From: Desulfuromusa kysingii
GTDB lineage: Bacteria > Desulfobacterota > Desulfuromonadia > Desulfuromonadales > Geopsychrobacteraceae
DNA length: 64,000 bases
Direction of reading: 5' to 3'
Assembly: GCF_900107645.1 (NCBI RefSeq)
Contig: NZ_FNQN01000002.1
Coordinates: 62,001 to 126,000, forward strand
Below the pieces are notes generated by a model. It made no database searches and was not told the origin of the DNA. It saw only the letters and a list, made by a program, of their open reading frames with translations. Below, one piece after another: positions 34,699-42,840 of this stretch (positions within the stretch are counted from its first letter, which is position 1; each line of letters begins with the position of its first letter). A program made the position numbers and the translations under genes.

Positions 34699-34720
34699 AA
34701 GGGTGCTTTTCAGCATCCTT
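34699..34720 (+). terminator. Stem-loop after the MATE-like gene
   Basis: AAGGGTGCT (34699-34707) pairs with AGCATCCTT (34712-34720) with one wobble. It lies five bases after the stop; only a short T stretch is present. Confidence 0.4.
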
Positions 34721-34902
34721 TGACTCTAGAATAAAACCATCCAGTGGTGCCCCTATCATTGAAGGCTAAAATAGCGCTTTTCTTTGGCTGAAAAATCGGG
34801 ACGGGGCGCCAAAATTGGCTTTTACGATGACAAACGTTGTCGAATTATGGTTAAATGCCGCCTTTAAAATTTAAAAACAGGTGCCACGATAAGGAGTTCA
34901 AT

Positions 34903-35466
34903 ATGTACAGCTGTTCTGATCTAAAAAAAGGGCTTAAACTGCTGATTGATGGAGAACCACATGTCATCGTCCAGTATGACTTCACTAAGCCGGGAAAAGG
35001 TCAATCCCTATATAAATGCAAACTCCGCAACATGATCACGGGGGCATTATTCGATCGAACCTACCGTAGCGGAGAAACCTTTGAGCCTGCCAGCCTGGAA
35101 GAGCGCGACATGCAATATCTCTATCAGGATGACAGCGGGCATGTTTTTATGGATAAAAAAAACTACGAACAAGTGTTTCTTACAGAAGACACTCTCGGCG
35201 ATGATAAATATTTCCTGATTGACAATATGGATGTAGAAATCCTGATGTATGGTGAACGGGCAATCGGCATCAGCCTACCAAACTTTGTCAACCTGCGGGT
35301 CACCCAATCCGATCCTTGGGTTAAGGGGGACACTGCAGCCGGCAATAACAAGCCAGCAACAGTTGAAACAGGTTACACCTTACAAGTCCCCTCTTTTGTC
35401 GAAGAAGGCACTCTGATTCAAATCGATACCCGCACAGGGAACTACGTCACTCGCGTCAAAGAATGA
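34903..35466 (+). CDS. efp: Translation elongation factor P
   Basis: This 187-residue EF-P rescues ribosomes stalled at polyproline. The three beta-barrel domains include KL-type N-terminal residues and the loop FTKPGKGQSLYKC. Lys32 in this loop is the site that EpmA modifies in E. coli (numbered Lys34 there). The C-terminal EF-P signature is seen as IDTRTGNYVTRV. The start is 34903 with AAGGAG eight bases upstream; earlier in-frame codons lack a site. The stop overlaps the epmA start (ATGA), so the factor and its modifying enzyme are translationally coupled. Confidence 0.95.
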   Translation: MYSCSDLKKGLKLLIDGEPHVIVQYDFTKPGKGQSLYKCKLRNMITGALFDRTYRSGETFEPASLEERDMQYLYQDDSGHVFMDKKNYEQVFLTEDTLGDDKYFLIDNMDVEILMYGERAIGISLPNFVNLRVTQSDPWVKGDTAAGNNKPATVETGYTLQVPSFVEEGTLIQIDTRTGNYVTRVKE

Positions 35467-36380
35467 TGATAGAGCCTAACTGGCAAATTGCTCGCAAACG
35501 ACACACCCTGGAAAATCGGGCCCGGATCATTCAACAGATTCGGGCCTTCTTTATTCGCCATGATTTTCTCGAGGTTGAGACCCCGCACCGTATCCCTGCG
35601 AACGCTCCAGAGTTGAATATTGACGCAGTCCCTGCCGCCGACTGGTTTCTACAAACGTCTCCTGAACTCTGCATGAAACGTCTTTTAGCTGCCGGATTTG
35701 AGCGGCTCTTTCAGATCTGTCATTGTTGGCGTGCTGGGGAAAGGAGCAACACCCATTTACCCGAATACAGCATGCTGGAGTGGTACCGGAGCCACTGCGA
35801 CTATCGACAATTGATGGCTGACTGTGAAGCGCTGCTAACCGAACTGAAACCAGATCACAGAATTTTTCGCCAGGGGCAAACGATTGATCTGACTCCCCCC
35901 TGGCCACGTCTGACCGTGGCTGATGCTTTTTTACAATTCAGCTCCATGCCATTGGCAACAGCTCTGGCAACAGATGAATTCGATTCGGTCATGGCCTTTG
36001 AAATAGAGCCAAATCTCCCCAAAGACCGCCCTCTCTTTCTCTTTGAATATCCCGTCGAACACGCGTCGTTAGCAAGAAAAAAAATATCGTCACCGGCCGT
36101 TGCCGAGCGGTTTGAATTGTACATTGGGGGATTAGAACTTGCCAACGCCTTTTCTGAGCTCACTGACCCTGTAGAACAGCAGCAACGCTTCACCATGGAA
36201 GAGATGCAACGCCGCAAACTCGGAAAAACCCCCTACCCAACCCCAGAACCTTTCATCAAGGAACTAGCGACCCTGCCACCTTCAGCAGGGATTGCGCTTG
36301 GTATTGACCGTTTGATAATGCTCCTCTGTGATAAAAACAATATTGACGACGTCGTCAGTTTCTCCCCTGAACAACTCTAA
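35463..36380 (+). CDS. epmA: EF-P lysine ligase EpmA (GenX/PoxA)
   Basis: This 305-residue paralogue of class II lysyl-tRNA synthetase lacks the anticodon-binding domain. Motif 2 reads FERLFQICHCWRAGE, with HLPEYSMLEWYRS after it, and motif 3 is GIALGIDRLIML. EpmA attaches (R)-beta-lysine to the conserved lysine of EF-P, together with the aminomutase EpmB. EpmB is not in this window. Overlap with efp by four bases strongly supports this role. Two adjacent ATG codons, 35463 and 35466, are possible starts. Confidence 0.93.
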   Translation: MMIEPNWQIARKRHTLENRARIIQQIRAFFIRHDFLEVETPHRIPANAPELNIDAVPAADWFLQTSPELCMKRLLAAGFERLFQICHCWRAGERSNTHLPEYSMLEWYRSHCDYRQLMADCEALLTELKPDHRIFRQGQTIDLTPPWPRLTVADAFLQFSSMPLATALATDEFDSVMAFEIEPNLPKDRPLFLFEYPVEHASLARKKISSPAVAERFELYIGGLELANAFSELTDPVEQQQRFTMEEMQRRKLGKTPYPTPEPFIKELATLPPSAGIALGIDRLIMLLCDKNNIDDVVSFSPEQL

Positions 36381-36528
36381 AGTCACTCCGCAAGCTCGCC
36401 ACATCGACTGATAATGATTCATAGAAATGATATTTTTTGATTATTTTTTTTGTAAACCTTCCAACATAAAAATTATTACAGCCTTTCGTAAATACTTGTT
36501 CTCTCAACTCTCTTCAGTGAATTTTAAA

Positions 36529-36557
36529 GATAACGATAATCAATAGAACCGATTATC
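36529..36557. promoter_or_regulatory. Fur-box-like site with inverted repeat
   Basis: Bases 36529-36547 match the E. coli Fur consensus GATAATGATAATCATTATC at 15 of 19 positions by hand count. GATAATC (36535-36541) also pairs as an inverted repeat with GATTATC (36551-36557). It lies about 17-45 bases before the -35 box, which would suit an activator better than a blocking repressor. Confidence 0.4.
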
Positions 36558-36573
36558 AGCCAAAAAACTCCTA

Positions 36574-36601
36574 TTGACTTCATTTTAAAACAACGTATTA
36601 T
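36574..36601 (+). promoter_or_regulatory. Sigma-70-type promoter of the transporter unit
   Basis: TTGACT (36574-36579) and TATTAT (36596-36601) are 16 bases apart. The site is 171 bases before the DUF485 gene start, implying a long leader. Confidence 0.5.
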
Positions 36602-36771
36602 AACCATGCCGTTGGCAACCAAGATAGCTCATTTATTATCAGTTAAACATAAATTATATCGTGTAATTTCAATCATATAATGGGTAATTATAAAATATTT
36701 TATAGCAAAACCTATTTCTATTTTAAATTTGTGAGGCCGATTTGCCTTGCGCTATCAAAAGGAGGTTACCT

Positions 36772-37038
36772 ATGGGACATGGTCCTGCCGTCAAGCTCGG
36801 CAAAGATGAAGCTTCAGGCTACAAGACCAAACTCGGAGTTAAAATGTTTGTTGTCTATACTCTGGTTTACGGCGCTTTTGTGTTATTGAACGCAATGAAT
36901 CCCAAAGTGATGGAAGCAAGCATTTTTGGGCAGACCGCAGCCGTAATATGGGGCTTTGGATTAATTATCCTCGCCCTGATAATGGCGCTCGTCTACAACC
37001 GTCTCTGCACCAAAGCAGAACAACAATTAAACAGCTAG
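36772..37038 (+). CDS. DUF485-family small membrane protein
   Basis: This 88-residue protein has two membrane helices (KMFVVYTLVYGAFVLLNAM and TAAVIWGFGLIILALIMALV) and a short basic C-terminus. DUF485 proteins are regularly encoded just before acetate-type sodium symporters (as yjcH before actP in E. coli), and an accessory role is assumed. AAGGAGG precedes the ATG at 36772; a longer in-frame reading from 36742 would run through this ribosome site. The symporter starts 12 bases after the stop. Confidence 0.88.
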   Translation: MGHGPAVKLGKDEASGYKTKLGVKMFVVYTLVYGAFVLLNAMNPKVMEASIFGQTAAVIWGFGLIILALIMALVYNRLCTKAEQQLNS

Positions 37039-37050
37039 GAGGCTGCTGAT

Positions 37051-38976
37051 ATGATTTATACACAATCCCCCCTGGCTATCGGCCTATTCATCTTTTTCGT
37101 CCTTTTTGTTTTAGGGTTATCCTTCTACCTCTCTCGGCGCGCCAGCTCTGCAGAAGGATATTATGCCGCTGGTGGCAACATCCATTGGGCAACCAACGGT
37201 ATTGCTTTTGCTGGAGACTACCTCTCAGCAGCTTCATTTTTAGGGATCTGCGGCATGATCGCGACGGCAGGTTATGATGGTTGGATGTATTCCATCGGCT
37301 ACCTTGCTGGCTGGATTGTCGCCCTATTCCTGGTTGCTGAACCGATGAAACGACTCGGAAAATACACCTTCACCGATGCCCTCGATTCAAAGTTCAATTC
37401 AAAGTCAATCCAGCTCATGGCAGCGATCTCAACGTTGCTGGTTTCGGTCTTCTATCTCATCCCGCAAATGGTTGGGGCAGGCGTTTTGGTTCAACCACTC
37501 CTCGGTTTACCACACTGGGTCGGCGTATGTATCGTCGGCGTTGTTGTAACTCTGATTGTCGCAACAGCCGGGATGGCATCTACGACCTATGTCCAATTTT
37601 TTAAAGGCGGCATGTTGTTAATTATGTCAACGGTGCTTGTCGGTTTAGTCCTGTTCCGTGGCCTTTCAACAACCCCAGCGGACAATAATGGAACCTCTTA
37701 CCACGACTTTAAAATTCTGCACGCAGATAGTTCCATGGTGATTAAAGAAGCTGGTTATAGTGTCATTGCGGGGACAAATTCTGAATTTGGCAAACAGGGA
37801 TTTGTCAAACTCACCAAAGATGGTCTCGAATCAATATGGAAAATAGCTGAATCCGGCACCGGTTACACGTTGGAAGAAACGCTTTTCGTGACAAAAATGG
37901 CTGACGGAACGAAACTTTTTAATGGCGCCACGGCTGAAGAGGGTAAATTTTTTCCTATCGGACACATTAAAGAGCTGCAGATAAATGGGGAAGAAGTCGC
38001 AGCAACAGGAGCGGTTGGCCCATTGGCCTTCCTGTCTGCAATTAAAGATTCAACCATCGTCCTCTGGGGGAAAAAATATATCAAAGTTGGCGATGAGACC
38101 ACAACAGTCTACTACCAGAAACCAACACCCGGAGCGCGAATTCTGCGTCCTGGGCTTAAGTTTAAGGTCGACAACGCTACCGGAGTACAAAGGTTCAACT
38201 TTATCTCCCTGATGCTGGCATTATTTTGTGGCACAGCAGCACTCCCTCACATCCTGATTCGCTACTATACCGTTCCAAGTCAGGCGGCCGCCCGTAAGTC
38301 AACAATTGTCGCTATCGCTGCCATTGGTTTCTTTTATGTCTTAACCCTTTTCATGGGAATGGGGGCCATGACAAGTGGCGTTATCAATATCACCGATAAC
38401 AACATGTCGGCTCCGTTGCTTGCTCTCTCTTTCGGATTTGTCATGTTCTCGGTCATCTCTTCACTCGCCTTTGCAACAGTCCTTGGTACGGTTTCTGGGC
38501 TGATTGTCGCCGCCTCAGGTGCTATTGCACATGACCTGATGGACAACTTTCTTGGCATGAAAATGTCTGATCATGGTAAGGTCCGCGCGGGTAAGATTTC
38601 CGCTGTCATCATTGGCTGTATCGCAATCTACTTAGGGATTGTTTTCGAAGGGATGAACGTTTCATTTTTAGTTGGTTGGGCTTTCGCTGTCGCTGCTTCA
38701 GCAAACTTGCCGGCAATCTTAATGCTCCTCTTCTGGAAGAGAACCACAGCCAAAGGCATAGCCGCTTCAATCTTTATTGGCCTCACCAGTTCCCTTGGCC
38801 TTATTTTGGTCTCTCCAGACATGTGGGTTCGCTATGGCAACCTCCCTTCTGAAGCGCCTGTACAGTTCAACAGTCCGGCTCTGATATCCATTCCTCTCTC
38901 ATTTTTAGCTCTGGTCATTGTCTCGATGATGACTCAAAAAGATGTGATTATCGGCCACGGGACTGAGGTAGCCTAA
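37051..38976 (+). CDS. Acetate-type sodium:solute symporter with a large insertion
   Basis: This 641-residue member of the sodium/solute symporter family is ActP-like. The N-terminal part is typical (SRRASSAEGYYAAGGNIHWA, then NGIAFAGDYLSAASFLGICG). About 13 membrane helices are expected. Unusually, some 170 soluble residues (about 215-385) interrupt the transporter between two helices; the typical ActP length is about 550. The insert contains NGTSYHDFKILHADSSMVIK, LTKDGLESIWKIAESGTGYT and other beta-like segments. After it, the transporter resumes with RFNFISLMLALFCGTAALPH. Acetate is the likely substrate because a DUF485 gene precedes it. Confidence 0.88.
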   Translation: MIYTQSPLAIGLFIFFVLFVLGLSFYLSRRASSAEGYYAAGGNIHWATNGIAFAGDYLSAASFLGICGMIATAGYDGWMYSIGYLAGWIVALFLVAEPMKRLGKYTFTDALDSKFNSKSIQLMAAISTLLVSVFYLIPQMVGAGVLVQPLLGLPHWVGVCIVGVVVTLIVATAGMASTTYVQFFKGGMLLIMSTVLVGLVLFRGLSTTPADNNGTSYHDFKILHADSSMVIKEAGYSVIAGTNSEFGKQGFVKLTKDGLESIWKIAESGTGYTLEETLFVTKMADGTKLFNGATAEEGKFFPIGHIKELQINGEEVAATGAVGPLAFLSAIKDSTIVLWGKKYIKVGDETTTVYYQKPTPGARILRPGLKFKVDNATGVQRFNFISLMLALFCGTAALPHILIRYYTVPSQAAARKSTIVAIAAIGFFYVLTLFMGMGAMTSGVINITDNNMSAPLLALSFGFVMFSVISSLAFATVLGTVSGLIVAASGAIAHDLMDNFLGMKMSDHGKVRAGKISAVIIGCIAIYLGIVFEGMNVSFLVGWAFAVAASANLPAILMLLFWKRTTAKGIAASIFIGLTSSLGLILVSPDMWVRYGNLPSEAPVQFNSPALISIPLSFLALVIVSMMTQKDVIIGHGTEVA

Positions 38977-39010
38977 AGGCTAGTTAGATTATATTTAAAT
39001 GGCTTTCACA

Positions 39011-39036
39011 ACTGAGCCGCTTCCGAGCGGCTCAGT
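39011..39036 (+). terminator. Stem-loop after the symporter gene
   Basis: A perfect 11-bp inverted repeat (39011-39021 with 39026-39036) closes a four-base TCCG loop, 35 bases after the stop. No T tract follows, so termination may be partial, allowing some read-through to the next gene. Confidence 0.5.
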
Positions 39037-39069
39037 TCGATAAAAGATCAAAAAGCACAGGATAAATCC

Positions 39070-39672
39070 ATGAAACGATTTCGCGCCACCATCATTGCAA
39101 TCTGCCTGATCCTCGCTTGGCTTGGCTTTGCCGACCTCAACTTGTTATTACGGAACCCCAACCCGACGGATATATCCATTACAGATCTGGAGTCGACTGG
39201 TGCTCCCCGTGAATGGCTCACAGTCCATGACGGTTATCAGGATCTCACCCAGGCGATCAACATGTCGGGAACAATGGAGGTTGGCTCCTATCTGGTGCCA
39301 TTAAAACAGTCACAGGATGACCAACACATCAATATCTGGTTTGAAACCCGGGATCCGCAAATCGTCGATATCCTGAATACATATTATTTTTTACTGGAGA
39401 CCAAAGCACAACAACAGCATTTTTTCCAGGAGAACCAGCAATTTTTTTCCGCCCAAAGGGAGATCACCGGAATGACTGTCGCGAATTTGGTGGCCGATTC
39501 GAACCGGAAAAAGCTAAGTCAACTGCTTCAACACATGGACATTCCGCAGTCTGAAAACACCATTTTTATCAGTGAAGGGAAAAAACCTGCTATCTGGCGG
39601 GGAATATTCTTCATGACAATAGCCATTATTGGATTAATAAAAGTCTATTTGAGTAGCAAAACCACGTCTTGA
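39070..39672 (+). CDS. Unknown protein with a membrane helix at each end
   Basis: I do not recognise this 200-residue protein. A hydrophobic N-terminus (ATIIAICLILAWLGFADLNL) may be an uncleaved anchor or signal. A central soluble part of about 140 residues follows (RNPNPTDISITDLESTGAPR; then TMEVGSYLVPLKQSQDDQHI). A second helix (GIFFMTIAIIGLIKVYL) lies near the C-terminus. The central part probably faces the periplasm. It has no cysteines and no enzyme motif. It follows the acetate-type symporter and may share its transcript through the weak stem-loop. AGGAT lies before the ATG. Confidence 0.6.
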   Translation: MKRFRATIIAICLILAWLGFADLNLLLRNPNPTDISITDLESTGAPREWLTVHDGYQDLTQAINMSGTMEVGSYLVPLKQSQDDQHINIWFETRDPQIVDILNTYYFLLETKAQQQHFFQENQQFFSAQREITGMTVANLVADSNRKKLSQLLQHMDIPQSENTIFISEGKKPAIWRGIFFMTIAIIGLIKVYLSSKTTS

Positions 39673-39688
39673 TATTTTGCTAATAAAA

Positions 39689-39712
39689 AGGCCGAAGAGT
39701 AATCTCCGGCCT
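39689..39712. terminator. Stem-loop after the unknown membrane protein gene
   Basis: AGGCCG (39689-39694) pairs with CGGCCT (39707-39712), preceded by AAAAA on the left. On the plus strand only a weakly T-rich tail follows. On the minus strand the A run becomes a U run, so it may also end the zinc-ribbon transcript. Confidence 0.5.
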
Positions 39713-39753
39713 AGAATGTTGTATTTTAAATTGTTGACGATGAAGTCAATATG

Positions 39754-39909
39754 CTATCCGACCCTTGTATGTTTATGACGAGCCCGATTGGCTAAAATGA
39801 CTGCATCAATGACCTCACCACAGGTGCTACACTTCCAAGCATCGAACTCCCGGACAAAATCATAATACTTTTCCGTATACATTCTTCCCTTACACTTTGG
39901 ACATTTCAT
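39754..39909 (-). CDS. 51-residue zinc-ribbon protein
   Basis: This small gene reads MKCPKCKGRMYTEKYYDFVR, continues with EFDAWKCSTCGEVIDAVILA, and ends in a basic NRARHKHTRVG tail. Two CxxC pairs (CPKC at residues 3-6 and CSTC at 27-30) make one rubredoxin-like zinc ribbon. A GGGGG stretch six bases upstream of the ATG can act as ribosome site. Sequence features, not only length, support it: regular cysteine pairs, an aromatic-rich centre and a basic tail. The function is unknown; a nucleic-acid or protein-interaction role is a guess. It follows cimA on the same strand after about 390 bases. Confidence 0.75.
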   Translation of the reverse strand: MKCPKCKGRMYTEKYYDFVREFDAWKCSTCGEVIDAVILANRARHKHTRVG

Positions 39910-40298
39910 CTGATACCCCCAGAGCAAAGAATTTGAAGAAAACTACCTTAATTTATCGTCTCGATTAAAATGAGATACATAAGTTATGCCAGATGTTAAA
40001 AAAACAACTGCCATCCCGAATTAATCGACTATTTTATATTAATTTTCAGGAGGTTACAGACGTTAATACACTACAGAAAAAAGAGAGTTCGTACCGGCAG
40101 GAAAAATTGAGAAGTCATGGTCGCCACTATATTGACGATAAGATTCATTAAGATGAAATAAATACTCTTCCTGTAGAGGGAAGAACATCATTAAGGCCCA
40201 GATAATGGGATTGTTCTTGGATTGTCAATAAGGTGGCGGGTATCTGCATATCGTCATATATATGACGATATGCAGATTAAATCTCAATATCTACGTTT
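39910..40298. other. Interval between the zinc-ribbon gene and cimA
   Basis: These 389 bases contain a perfect 36-bp palindrome at 40242-40277, a strong AGGAGG at 40048-40053 on the plus strand with no nearby start codon, and AT-rich sequence. No recognised gene lies here. Confidence 0.5.
40242..40277. repeat. Perfect 36-bp palindrome
   Basis: Two 18-base halves meet at 40259/40260 and are exact reverse complements, beginning ATCTGCATATCGTCATAT. It lies 22 bases beyond the cimA stop. In RNA it would fold as a stem of up to 16 pairs with a tiny loop. No T tract follows on either strand. It could stabilise the cimA 3' end or bind a dimeric protein. Confidence 0.8.
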
Positions 40299-41867
40299 TC
40301 AATGATTATCTTTATAAAGCTTATAGATCAAAGCATCGGCAAGGGCTTGATAAGAGGCGTCTATAACATTTGTGCTCACCCCCACTGTTCCCCAACGCTG
40401 GTCATGATCTCCAGATTCAACCAGCACCCTGATAACAGAATCGGTCCCTTGATTTGCGGGGAGGACCCGTACTTTATAATCAAGCAATTTCACATCTGCG
40501 ATCTGCGGATAGAAATTAACTAAGGCTTTACGCATAGCAAAATCAAGAGCATTAACCGGACCATTACCATCGGCAGCAGTATGTTCAACTTTACCACCAA
40601 CCTTCACCCGGATGGTTGCCTCCGAAACCGGAGCCTTATCGCTCTCACGCAGAGTATCTATGACCCGAAAAGCGGTCACGGAAAAATATTGTTTGAGTTT
40701 CCCCATCGATTTAAGCATCAACAATTCAAAGGATGCTTCTGCGCCCTCAAACTGGAACCCTTGATTCTCCATATCTTTAATATCTTCAAGAATTTCCAAG
40801 GTGACGGGGTCCTTACTGTCGAGTTCGATGCCACACTCTTCCGCCTTAGCAAGAATATTTGCTCGTCCAGACAGATCAGAAATCAAAATCCGGGTCCGAT
40901 TACCGACAGCCTCTGGACGAATATGCTCATAGGTTTCAGGGTGGCGTTCAATTGCCGAGACATGAACCCCACCTTTATGTGCAAAAGCAGAGTTGCCGAC
41001 ATAGGGCTGATGTTTATTCGGGGTGAGGTTGGCCAATTCGTAAATATAGCGTGAAGCGCTGCGCAAGGTTGCGAGTCTCCCCGCTCCCAGACACTCTTTC
41101 CCCATTTTCAAGTTTAATGCTGGAATGATTGAACAAAGGTCGGCATTGCCACATCGTTCCCCAAAACCATTCAGAGTTCCCTGGACATGCGTCGCCCCAA
41201 GATGAACCGCCATAAGTGAATTTGCAATCGCACAACCATTGTCATTGTGGGCATGAATCCCGAGGGGAGTTGAAATGGCTTTTTGGACCGCGGCCATAAT
41301 AACCGGAAATTCATGCGGTAAGGTGCCACCATTTGTGTCACAAAGGACAATACAGTCAACATCAGCGGCAGCTGCAGCTTGTAAACTCTGCAAAGCATAT
41401 TCTGGATTAGATTTATAACCATCGAAGAAATGCTCTGCGTCATAGATAACCTCACCCACCCGCTCCTTCAGATAAACGAGAGAATCATTTATCAACTCCA
41501 GATTTTCCTCTAAGGAGATCCGCAAGGCCTCACGCACATGAAAGTCCCATGTTTTCCCAAAAATGGTGACAGTATCCGGCGCGGCCTCAATCAACATCTG
41601 AATATTGTTGTCTTCCGCAGGGGTTATTCGGGCGCGTCTCGTAGAGCCAAAAGCGGCAATCTTACTCGTGGTCAGGGTTTCTTTCTTGATAGCCTGAAAA
41701 AAAGTAATGTCTTTAGGATTAGATCCTGGCCATCCCCCTTCAATATAGTCAATCCCCAACTCATCAAGCCGCTTGGCAATCCGTACCTTATCTTCAACCT
41801 GAAAGGAAATATCTTCAGCCTGAGTCCCATCCCTTAATGTGGTGTCGTACAATAAAATATTACCCAT
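40299..41867 (-). CDS. cimA: (R)-citramalate synthase
   Basis: This 522-residue enzyme condenses pyruvate with acetyl-CoA to citramalate, the first step of the threonine-independent route to isoleucine. The N-terminal DRE-TIM barrel is read as [20 protein letters not shown], with [12 protein letters not shown] next. [12 protein letters not shown] provides metal-binding histidines, and the C-terminal regulatory domain spans about residues 360-520 ([34 protein letters not shown]). The sequence fits the CimA subfamily rather than 2-isopropylmalate synthase. It is last in the co-directional run that starts at tilS; 34 bases separate it from tsaE. Confidence 0.93.
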   Translation of the reverse strand: MGNILLYDTTLRDGTQAEDISFQVEDKVRIAKRLDELGIDYIEGGWPGSNPKDITFFQAIKKETLTTSKIAAFGSTRRARITPAEDNNIQMLIEAAPDTVTIFGKTWDFHVREALRISLEENLELINDSLVYLKERVGEVIYDAEHFFDGYKSNPEYALQSLQAAAAADVDCIVLCDTNGGTLPHEFPVIMAAVQKAISTPLGIHAHNDNGCAIANSLMAVHLGATHVQGTLNGFGERCGNADLCSIIPALNLKMGKECLGAGRLATLRSASRYIYELANLTPNKHQPYVGNSAFAHKGGVHVSAIERHPETYEHIRPEAVGNRTRILISDLSGRANILAKAEECGIELDSKDPVTLEILEDIKDMENQGFQFEGAEASFELLMLKSMGKLKQYFSVTAFRVIDTLRESDKAPVSEATIRVKVGGKVEHTAADGNGPVNALDFAMRKALVNFYPQIADVKLLDYKVRVLPANQGTDSVIRVLVESGDHDQRWGTVGVSTNVIDASYQALADALIYKLYKDNH

Positions 41868-41901
41868 TATTCTATACCTTCTTCTCCATATATTTCAGTG
41901 G

Positions 41902-42387
41902 TCACCTAATCACATTAGCGCCGAGATCCTGCAAAGCACTTTTCAACTCAGAGTTGTTGTCACCTCGCAGGAGAAAGGATATCTCCCGTTGAGTTGCCGA
42001 TAGCCGTGTCAACTGCACCCACAATCCAGGAATTTCGGCATCATTGAGCTTTTCAGGCCACTCGACAAGAGCAACGCCGGTCCCGTAAGCATATTCATCA
42101 AAACCAAGCTCGATTAATTCATCAGGGTCAGATAAACGATACAGGTCAAAGTGATACAGATCGAGTCGCGCCTGATAGTGATTCATTAAAGTGAAGGTCG
42201 GGCTGGTGATGGGGATTTCTGGATCAACCCCCAAGCCGCGGGCGACACCACGGGCAAAGACCGATTTCCCTGTCCCCAAATCCCCTTGCAACAAGATGAG
42301 AGTTGGTTTTTGAAGGCGTCGGCCTAGAGTTTCCCCTAGCTTCAGTGTCTGTGATTCCCCATCACTAACAACTGACAACGAGCGCAA
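41902..42387 (-). CDS. tsaE: tRNA threonylcarbamoyladenosine complex ATPase TsaE
   Basis: This 161-residue P-loop ATPase, partner of TsaB and TsaD, makes the essential t6A modification at position 37 of ANN-decoding tRNAs. Walker A is GDLGTGKS at about residues 35-42, followed by SPTFTLMNHY and LYHFDLYRLSDPDELIELGF, all family features. The start is TTG at 42387 with GGAGG just upstream, inside the end of the CBS gene, so the two are coupled. tsaB and tsaD are not in the window. Confidence 0.93.
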   Translation of the reverse strand: MRSLSVVSDGESQTLKLGETLGRRLQKPTLILLQGDLGTGKSVFARGVARGLGVDPEIPITSPTFTLMNHYQARLDLYHFDLYRLSDPDELIELGFDEYAYGTGVALVEWPEKLNDAEIPGLWVQLTRLSATQREISFLLRGDNNSELKSALQDLGANVIR

Positions 42388-42388
42388 A

Positions 42389-42838
42389 TCAGTCCTCCAT
42401 CGCCCGGATCAGATCAAGGCGAGCGACCAAGCCAATCATTTTACCATTCTCAACAACGGGCAATAAGTGCACCTTGTGTTCACTCATCAAAGTCGCCAAC
42501 TCACGAACAGTCGCATCAGGAGAACAGATTATCGGTTCTTTACTATATAATTCACCAACCGTGGTCGCAGTCACGCGATCCACTTCTTCTTGAAAACTTT
42601 TTTCACTGCTAAATGAAAAGACCCAGTCAAACAAAGTCATGACGGTCGGAATATGGAGAGGTTTATGCTGCTCTATCAAGTCCGTCTCGCTGATGACACC
42701 GACAAGATTTCCATCGTTATCAAGAACCGGAAGATTGCTAAAACGCGTTTCGAAAAATTTTGTCGCCAACTCTTTCAAGCTAGTATCTAAACGAACTGAG
42801 ACGATTTCAGTTGTCATTATATCCCGTGCTGTTAACAT
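42389..42838 (-). CDS. CBS-domain pair protein
   Basis: This 149-residue protein consists of two CBS domains: MLTARDIMTTEIVSVRLDTS through GVISETDLIEQH, then VGELYSKEPIICSPDATVRE through GLVARLDLIRAMED. Stand-alone CBS pairs bind adenosine nucleotides (AMP, ATP, SAM or c-di-AMP in some cases) and usually regulate a partner. The sequence does not reveal which ligand. The ATG at 42838 has AAGGAG upstream and lies two bases after the nnr stop. Because the run includes a c-di-AMP synthase, nucleotide sensing is an attractive but untested idea. Confidence 0.88.
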   Translation of the reverse strand: MLTARDIMTTEIVSVRLDTSLKELATKFFETRFSNLPVLDNDGNLVGVISETDLIEQHKPLHIPTVMTLFDWVFSFSSEKSFQEEVDRVTATTVGELYSKEPIICSPDATVRELATLMSEHKVHLLPVVENGKMIGLVARLDLIRAMED

Positions 42839-42840
42839 GA

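Larger units (their letters stand above)
36381..36771. other. AT-rich regulatory region before the transporter genes
   Basis: These 391 bases are markedly AT-rich compared with the neighbouring genes. They hold two Fur-box-like motifs (GATAATGAT at 36410-36418 and a stronger site at 36529-36547), an inverted repeat, and a promoter at 36574-36601. No coding sequence of note was found. The 170-base stretch downstream of the promoter has no recognised structure. Confidence 0.55.

Noticed and set aside
36680-36889. Open frame of 69 codons overlapping the DUF485 gene start
   Set aside because: It is AT-rich low-complexity sequence (FYSKTYFYFKF) read in another frame across the DUF485 ribosome site.
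40048-40151. Strong AGGAGG followed by an open frame ending at 40151
   Set aside because: No ATG, GTG or TTG lies at a usable distance; the first in-frame start is TTG 40107, giving a 14-residue peptide. It could be a gene remnant but cannot be supported.
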